The position numbers were made by a program, and so were the translations under genes. The notes beneath the pieces were generated by a model that saw only the letters and a list, made by a program, of their open reading frames with translations, had not been told where the DNA came from and did not search any database. Positions 1 through 4,627 of a stretch of 6,789 nucleotides of DNA are shown piece by piece. Positions within the stretch are counted from its first letter, which is position 1; every line of letters starts with the position of its first letter. This stretch comes from Candidatus Helarchaeota archaeon (GTDB taxonomy: Archaea > Asgardarchaeota > Lokiarchaeia > Helarchaeales > HEL-GB-A), in NCBI GenBank assembly GCA_016840125.1, contig JAEOSY010000265.1, positions 1-6,789 on the forward strand, written 5' to 3'.

Positions 1-596
1 CAGATATCTCAGTTTTCAGTCTTCATCCGCGGAAATTCATCACCACTGGTGAAGGAGGTATTGTCACGAGCAATAATTCTGATTGGGTTGAGTGGATGAA
101 GTCTTACAAACGTTTCGGGGTGGAGGATATTCAGGCGAGAGTGGGAAGTAGATTTGAACGGATAGGTACCAATTATAAGCTGAGTAACATACAGGCAGCT
201 GTTGGCCTTGTGCAAATGAAATATATCTCGGAACTATTAAACAAACGTCAGTTGCTCGTTAAGAACTATGTAAATTTACTTAAGGACAATAGTGACGTTG
301 GTTTTCAACAAGTCAGTCAATTCGGTACGCATTCTTATCAATCTTTTTGCATATTCATCAAAGATAGAGATACTGTATTACACAACATGCGAGAGCAAGG
401 GATTGAAGTACAAATTGGGACTTTTTCCTTACATATGCATAAGGCCTTCAATGAAAACCCAAATTGTCATATTAATGGAGACATGAAAGGAAGTAAGTAT
501 GCCTTCGAACACTGCCTGACCTTACCACTTTATCATGACCTCAGTATTGATGATCAGGAGCATGTAGTTGAAAAACTCGTCGAAATTATCCTCTGA
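1..596 (+). CDS. DegT/DnrJ/EryC1/StrS-family sugar aminotransferase (5'-truncated by window edge)
   Basis: This is the C-terminal part of a PLP-dependent aminotransferase that normally transfers an amino group, usually from glutamate, to a nucleotide-linked keto-sugar in the cytoplasm. The frame is open from base 3, and 197 codons are visible before TGA at 594-596. The family is usually about 370-400 residues, so roughly the first half lies outside the window. The PLP-lysine motif is visible at the start as FSLHPRKFITTGEGG, with the Schiff-base lysine expected at codon 33-35. It is followed by the conserved NYKLSNIQAAVGLVQ stretch and the C-terminal small domain. An ATG at 96 is an internal methionine, not the start, because the lysine motif lies upstream of it. 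The methyltransferase gene begins 13 nt downstream, which fits an operon. Family membership is clear. The sugar substrate (for example a 3- or 4-keto-6-deoxyhexose) and the position aminated cannot be decided from this fragment. Confidence 0.95.
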   Translation, partial: DISVFSLHPRKFITTGEGGIVTSNNSDWVEWMKSYKRFGVEDIQARVGSRFERIGTNYKLSNIQAAVGLVQMKYISELLNKRQLLVKNYVNLLKDNSDVGFQQVSQFGTHSYQSFCIFIKDRDTVLHNMREQGIEVQIGTFSLHMHKAFNENPNCHINGDMKGSKYAFEHCLTLPLYHDLSIDDQEHVVEKLVEIIL

Positions 597-609
597 TAGG
601 ATATAGTTC

Positions 610-1554
610 ATGTCCGCTTTAGAAAGGCTTGGGATAGACAGGCATAGGGCACTGTCTGACGAAAGCTGTTCACCAGAGCAAAGGCAAACTGCGGATTGTT
701 TTGCTTTCAAATGGTCAAAGCGCGATACGTATGATTCTGAGAGCATGAAAAATCTGAGCAAGAACTGGTTGATTGAGCGCTACTGCGGAGGCAATATTGA
801 CAAATTGACTGAGTGGCTGGAGGGTGAAAGAAAAATCATTTTAGATGCAGGTTGTGGTTCTGGGTATTCAGCCATGCTTTTCTTTGGCGACCATTTGAAG
901 AACCATGATTATCTGGGGGTTGACATTTCGTCCGCAGTCAACGTTGCCCAATGTCGATTTGAGGAGATGGGCTATCCAGGCGACTTTATCCAATGGGATC
1001 TTGTGGACGTACCTATACCAGATGCTTCCGTGGATTTAATTTTTGCAGAAGGGGTTTTGCACCACACAGAGTCAGTGGAAGAGAGTTTAAAGTATCTTGC
1101 GAAGAAGCTAAAGGACGGTGGTAGGTTTCTCTTTTATGTATATGCAAAAAAATCGATTGTTCGTGAGTTCACCGATGATTTAATAAGAAAAAGAATCCAA
1201 GATTTGAGTGATGAGCAAGCTTGGCAAGCTCTGATGCCATTAACCAAACTAGGACGCGTTTTAGGAGATATGGAAGTCGAGATAGAAGTGCCGGAGGATA
1301 TTCCATTATTGGATATTGAAGAAGGTAAGATTGATCTGCAGCGTTTCTTTTATTGGCACATCTGCAAACTCTTTTATGCTTCGGATCTAACATTGGAAGA
1401 AATGAACCATATTAACTTTGACTGGTTTCGACCTCTGCATTGCCATCGTCACACGCCAGAAGAGGTAAGAGACTTCTGTGTTCGAGCAGAATTGACCATA
1501 GAGCATATGGACGTGCAGAGATCCGGAGTCACGGTGGTTGCGCTGAAGGAATAG
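610..1554 (+). CDS. Class I SAM-dependent methyltransferase
   Basis: The 314-residue product is a soluble Rossmann-fold methyltransferase. Motif I, ILDAGCGSGYS, is at residues 77-87. The acidic residue expected to bind the SAM ribose is D105 in GVDIS. The later strand motifs are seen around residues 126-153 (FIQWDLVDVPIPD, then FAEGVLHHTES) and 168-178 (KDGGRFLFYVY). About 75 residues precede motif I and contain FAFKW and NWLIERYCGG. I associate this type of N-terminus with methyltransferases of polysaccharide clusters. A C-terminal region of about 135 residues, rich in W, F, H and acidic residues, probably forms the acceptor side. The ATG at 610 has AGGA at 598-601, 8 nt upstream, and lies 13 nt after the aminotransferase stop. 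The substrate is unknown. A sugar hydroxyl or chain-terminal residue is plausible from context (inference). Confidence 0.92.
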   Translation: MSALERLGIDRHRALSDESCSPEQRQTADCFAFKWSKRDTYDSESMKNLSKNWLIERYCGGNIDKLTEWLEGERKIILDAGCGSGYSAMLFFGDHLKNHDYLGVDISSAVNVAQCRFEEMGYPGDFIQWDLVDVPIPDASVDLIFAEGVLHHTESVEESLKYLAKKLKDGGRFLFYVYAKKSIVREFTDDLIRKRIQDLSDEQAWQALMPLTKLGRVLGDMEVEIEVPEDIPLLDIEEGKIDLQRFFYWHICKLFYASDLTLEEMNHINFDWFRPLHCHRHTPEEVRDFCVRAELTIEHMDVQRSGVTVVALKE

Positions 1555-1650
1555 GTGGTGGTTGAGGAAGTATTTGAGCTAAATTGGACGTATCAGCAGA
1601 AACAAAACAAGTTCTCAAGAAAATTATTTGGAACCAAAGAACCTTACAGG

Positions 1651-1683
1651 GGGGTGGATAAGTCATCATCTGTCTATCACCCC
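1651..1683 (+). other. Imperfect inverted repeat / possible RNA hairpin
   Basis: GGGGTGGATA (1651-1660) can pair with TATCACCCC (1675-1683), giving nine base pairs with one bulged G at 1657 and a 14-nt loop. No T-tract follows (the next bases are GCAGTAG), so it does not look like a canonical intrinsic terminator. It could be a mild RNA structure within the spacer or chance. Confidence 0.3.
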
Positions 1684-1885
1684 GCAGTAGAGAAAACTCA
1701 CACACACTTCATTTATTGCCCTAGCCAGTCCTTCTTGGCCTCTTGATAACGTCGATCACACAATATTTTATTTCCTGGGTTTGGCAGCGATGTCATGATA
1801 GTTCTCACTCAATATGAATGATCGGATACTTACTTTGAGTCAGATTAACATCTTGGCTTAAACGGACAAGAGAAAACGGTGAAGT

Positions 1886-1892
1886 AGGGGAG
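1886..1892 (+). promoter_or_regulatory. Strong Shine-Dalgarno of the acyltransferase gene
   Basis: AGGGGAG lies 9 nt before the ATG at 1902. It is the best ribosome binding site in the window and supports that start. It also fits independent translation of this gene after the long gap, rather than coupling to the methyltransferase. Confidence 0.7.
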
Positions 1893-1901
1893 ATTCCCAC
1901 T

Positions 1902-2489
1902 ATGCATCCACCAGTATTTGACGAGTCATTCTTGAAAGAGAATTCCGAGCTTGATGAAAAACAGATAAGGGAGATTGAACAAATCTACTCGAAAATCAGC
2001 GAGCTGTATTCTGTGTTGAGAGAAAAAATGATGGGACAGTGGAATCGCTGCGTCCCGCTGAATGACCTTTTTACAGATCGTTGGGAAAAGGCGCGTTATC
2101 TAGGCTTTGGAGAAGGCTCAAGTATCTATGATTCAAGCCTCGTTCTGGGAGATGTTACGGTAGGGGAGAACACATGGATCGGGCCATTCACTGTCCTTGA
2201 TGGATCGGGTGGACTTGAAATAGGCTCTTTTTGTTCAGTATCAGCTGGAGTGCAAATTTATACTCATGACACCGTAAGGTGGGCCTTATCAGGAGGGAAG
2301 GAAGAGCCAGAAAGATTGCCTACAAGAATTGGTTCGAGATGCTACCTTGGGCCTAACTCTATTATCGCTAAGGGCGTTACCATTGGTGATGGATGCATTG
2401 TCGGAGCCAATAGCTTGGTTTTAGAAGATATTCCGCCAAATAGCAAAGCAGTTGGCACTCCATGCAAGGTAGTTGGGAAGGTAGATTAG
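1902..2489 (+). CDS. Hexapeptide-repeat (left-handed beta-helix) acyltransferase
   Basis: The 195-residue product is an O- or N-acyltransferase of the WbbJ / sugar acetyltransferase type, expected to move an acetyl (acyl) group from acyl-CoA to a sugar in the cytoplasm as a trimer. Residues 1-70 are mostly helical and charged. From about residue 71 the hexapeptide repeats begin (SSLVLGDVTVGENTWIGPFT), and they resume at about 142-172 (RIGSRCYLG, IAKGVTIGDGCIVGANS). The segment YTHDTVRWALSGGK (120-133) interrupts the coil as a loop, and H122 is the likely catalytic base. The end PPNSKAVGTPCKVVG is the usual cap of this fold. The start is set by AGGGGAG 9 nt upstream. With a DegT aminotransferase upstream, N-acylation of an amino-deoxy sugar is a reasonable guess, but O-acetylation of the polymer is equally possible. 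Confidence 0.92.
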   Translation: MHPPVFDESFLKENSELDEKQIREIEQIYSKISELYSVLREKMMGQWNRCVPLNDLFTDRWEKARYLGFGEGSSIYDSSLVLGDVTVGENTWIGPFTVLDGSGGLEIGSFCSVSAGVQIYTHDTVRWALSGGKEEPERLPTRIGSRCYLGPNSIIAKGVTIGDGCIVGANSLVLEDIPPNSKAVGTPCKVVGKVD

Positions 2490-2562
2490 AAACCTAAAGA
2501 ATAGATGGGGTGGTCCATTGTGGGAGAACCTAATGTGAGCCATCTGATATGACGAGAAAATT

Positions 2563-3351
2563 ATGGTAAAGAAAACTCTCTATTCAATTATAGACAATAT
2601 CGAACTGATTCGTGAAATGGCATTTCGCGAGCTCAAGGGGGCCACAAAAGGGGCATTTCTCGGCCTATTTTGGATAATTATAAGTCCTTTAATCCAGGTC
2701 GTTGTTTATGTGGTGGTGGTGTCTTTTGTTTTTAGAATGAGGTTAGGAGAGGGCTCGGGTTATTTCGACTACGCCATATATGTACTCTCAGGAATGATTC
2801 CATGGCAGTTAATGACTAAATCACTTAGCGATGCCCCATCACTTATTAGAAGCCGTATGGCGCTTGTAAAAGAGGTCATTTATCCAATTGAAACGCTACC
2901 TGTTAGCAGTTTGATTATGAGCTCAGTTGGACCCTTGATCGCCTTTATTCTGTTTTTTGTAATCTCAGCCATTTCAGGAAAATTGACTTGGAGTTTCTTA
3001 ATTCTTCCGGTTCCTTTCCTTTTATTGGGTATTTTTCTCACAGGCTTTGGGTGGATTTTCTCAATTGCAGGTATATTGATTAAGGATTTAAGAGAGATAG
3101 TGAGTGTTATATTGGCATTGGTAGTATATATTTCACCTGTGATTGCCAGTGAAGCTATGGTTGGCGAAGCGATATGGAAGTTAATTTTGCTAAATCCCCT
3201 TGCACATGTCGTAATTTGTTTTAGGGATGTTTACAATTCTACTTTCCATGGCACGAGTTGGTTAATCTTTACAGGAATGAGTTTTTCTGCATTTGTAATT
3301 GGTATTGTGATTATTACAAAAACGAAAGTGTTGATTAACGAATATATCTGA
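2563..3351 (+). CDS. wzm: Polysaccharide ABC exporter permease (Wzm-type, ABC-2 family)
   Basis: The 262-residue integral inner-membrane protein forms, as a dimer, the channel that passes an undecaprenyl-linked polysaccharide across the membrane, driven by the ATPase encoded next. The cytoplasmic N-terminus (residues 1-32) carries REMAFRELKGATKGAFLGLFW, with the amphipathic interface segment typical of the family. Six hydrophobic stretches are visible at about 33-57, 69-85, 113-137, 144-171, 176-197 and 232-252. YVLSGMIPWQ (73-82) and the late NPLAHVVICFRD (211-222) are characteristic of the ABC-2 O-antigen/teichoic acid subgroup. Length is normal. ATG 2563 is chosen because an in-frame TGA at 2545-2547 rules out an upstream start. 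Its Shine-Dalgarno is weak (GAG at 2554-2556). It lies 73 nt after the acyltransferase and 13 nt before wzt. No defect is seen. Confidence 0.95.
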   Translation: MVKKTLYSIIDNIELIREMAFRELKGATKGAFLGLFWIIISPLIQVVVYVVVVSFVFRMRLGEGSGYFDYAIYVLSGMIPWQLMTKSLSDAPSLIRSRMALVKEVIYPIETLPVSSLIMSSVGPLIAFILFFVISAISGKLTWSFLILPVPFLLLGIFLTGFGWIFSIAGILIKDLREIVSVILALVVYISPVIASEAMVGEAIWKLILLNPLAHVVICFRDVYNSTFHGTSWLIFTGMSFSAFVIGIVIITKTKVLINEYI

Positions 3352-3364
3352 GGGTTAGCTATCA

Positions 3365-4627
3365 ATGACTGACACAGCAATCGAAATACAAAATGTTTCA
3401 AAGCGGTTCAAACTTTATCACAATCCAATCACTGGACCGATAAAGGAGTTGATCTCCTTTTGGGACAGGAAAAAGTATTATAAAGAATTCATGGCGGTGA
3501 AAGACGTGTCGATTAAAATCAAAAAGGGTGAAATTGTTGGGATAATTGGCCCCAATGGAGCAGGCAAGTCAACTCTGTTAAAAATGATTGCAGGCTTACT
3601 GCCGGTGGATTATGGAAATATTAGCGTTCATGGAAAAGTAACCGCATTGTTAGCTTTAGGGGTTGGTGTTCATCCTGAATTTACGGGGCGAGAAAATGTA
3701 TATTATGGTGGAATGCTGCTGGGAATGTCAAGGGAAGAGGTTCTGGCAAAGACTGCTGAAATAATAGAGTTTTCTGAACTTGGAGAGTTTATCGACAGTC
3801 CTTTTCGTACGTATTCTTCTGGGATGAAGGCCAGACTTCTTTTCGCAATTTCAATGAGCATTAATCCCGACATTCTTATCGTCGATGAGGCATTGGCAAC
3901 TGGCGATACTTATTTCGTGCGGAAATGTTCTCAACGCATCCAAGAAATTTGCGAAAGTGGCGCCACAATATTATTTGTTTCACATAATTTGAGACAAATT
4001 GAAGAACTTTGTAGAAGAGCTTTTCTGATGATAGAAGGACGAATCGTCGCTGAGGATACACCATCTAAGGTCATCGCAATATACTATAACTGGAATTTTG
4101 ATAAGGAGATGAAGGATAAGATTATCGTTGATCAGCAAGAATTGCAGATACTAAATGGAACTGGTGAGGTGCAATTAAAAGAAGTCTATTTAAGAGACGT
4201 AAGTGGAGAAATTACGACCGGATTTTACACCGGCGAAAAAATGCAGATTAGTCTTGAATATATTAATAATACCAATAGGCAGTTATCAGTTGATCTATTT
4301 TTGGGCTTTTTATTAGCAAAAGATTCCACCTATGTGGGTGAAATCAATACGGTAAATTATGTTGAAACATATGGAGATGTGCCGAAAAGAGAGAAAATTC
4401 AGCTTAATAAAGAAGGGTGCATCGAGTTAATATTAGAATCATTATTATTGTTTAATAACCATTACTCATTATGGATTATTATATTTGACCACGATGATAA
4501 TAGAATTTACTGTGAATATAAAGCGGTTAAAGCTTTTTTTGTGGGTAACAAGAGGGAAACTATCAGTAGGGCAAACTATTTTTGGCATCCCTGCAAAATT
4601 ATTAGCCAGGAAGGTGATTTAGATTAG
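3365..4627 (+). CDS. wzt: Polysaccharide ABC exporter ATPase with C-terminal glycan-binding-type domain (Wzt)
   Basis: The 420-residue product is the nucleotide-binding partner of Wzm. The ATPase domain covers about residues 5-240: Walker A GPNGAGKST (62-70, K68), the subfamily motif ALGVGVHPEFTGRENVY (97-113), the signature YSSGM (150-154), Walker B LIVDE (171-175, catalytic E175) followed by ALATGD, and the switch histidine H207 in VSHN. All catalytic residues are intact. About 170 residues follow (roughly 250-420), predicted mostly beta (VQLKEVYLRDVSG, KMQISLEYINN, CIELILESLLL, HYSLWIIIFD). This matches the length and position of the Wzt C-terminal carbohydrate-binding domain. In characterised systems with this domain (E. 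coli O9a type), it recognises the modified non-reducing end of the glycan. The ligand here is unknown. The ATG has AGGG overlapping the wzm stop, about 10 nt upstream. The TAG at 4625-4627 abuts the next start. Confidence 0.95.
   Translation: MTDTAIEIQNVSKRFKLYHNPITGPIKELISFWDRKKYYKEFMAVKDVSIKIKKGEIVGIIGPNGAGKSTLLKMIAGLLPVDYGNISVHGKVTALLALGVGVHPEFTGRENVYYGGMLLGMSREEVLAKTAEIIEFSELGEFIDSPFRTYSSGMKARLLFAISMSINPDILIVDEALATGDTYFVRKCSQRIQEICESGATILFVSHNLRQIEELCRRAFLMIEGRIVAEDTPSKVIAIYYNWNFDKEMKDKIIVDQQELQILNGTGEVQLKEVYLRDVSGEITTGFYTGEKMQISLEYINNTNRQLSVDLFLGFLLAKDSTYVGEINTVNYVETYGDVPKREKIQLNKEGCIELILESLLLFNNHYSLWIIIFDHDDNRIYCEYKAVKAFFVGNKRETISRANYFWHPCKIISQEGDLD
4608..4614 (+). promoter_or_regulatory. 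Shine-Dalgarno-like AGGAAGG inside the wzt end
   Basis: AGGAAGG sits in the last codons of wzt, 13 nt before the GTG at 4628. That is longer than the ideal spacing but supports initiation at or very near this GTG. No ATG or TTG lies in frame before the conserved N-terminal strand of the radical SAM protein, so the GTG is the best start. Translational coupling to wzt is likely. Confidence 0.5.

Larger units (their letters stand above)
1555..1901 (+). other. 347-nt intergenic region without a convincing gene
   Basis: This is the only long gap in an otherwise tightly packed set of genes. It contains a 63-codon GTG-initiated frame (1555-1746) that starts immediately after the methyltransferase TAG, in the same frame. 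Its product is not recognisable and its second half has a composition that does not look protein-like, so I do not call it a gene. The middle holds an imperfect hairpin (1651-1683). The last part (about 1747-1880) shows stop codons in all forward frames and no recognisable RNA. A strong Shine-Dalgarno for the next gene closes the region. It could be a decayed gene or a spacer with a local promoter. The sequence alone does not decide. Confidence 0.6.

Noticed and set aside
96..596. Reading the aminotransferase as a complete 166-aa protein starting at ATG 96
   Set aside because: The same frame is open upstream and encodes the PLP-lysine motif at 15-59, so ATG 96 is internal.
1555..1746. 63-codon GTG-initiated frame directly after the methyltransferase stop, with AAGGA 3-7 nt upstream of the tandem GTGs
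   Set aside because: No recognisable family, atypical composition in its second half, and a start that follows automatically from being the same frame as the upstream gene. It is mentioned only as part of the gap.
1835..1864. Possible sigma70 promoter TTGAGT (1835-1840), 18-nt spacer, TAAACG (1859-1864)
   Set aside because: The -10 match is poor and such pairs are common by chance in AT-rich DNA. It is not supportable without transcription data.
1884..1900. Small inverted repeat that might hide the acyltransferase Shine-Dalgarno (GGG against CCC)
   Set aside because: Only three contiguous pairs form around a short loop. This is too weak to call a regulatory structure.
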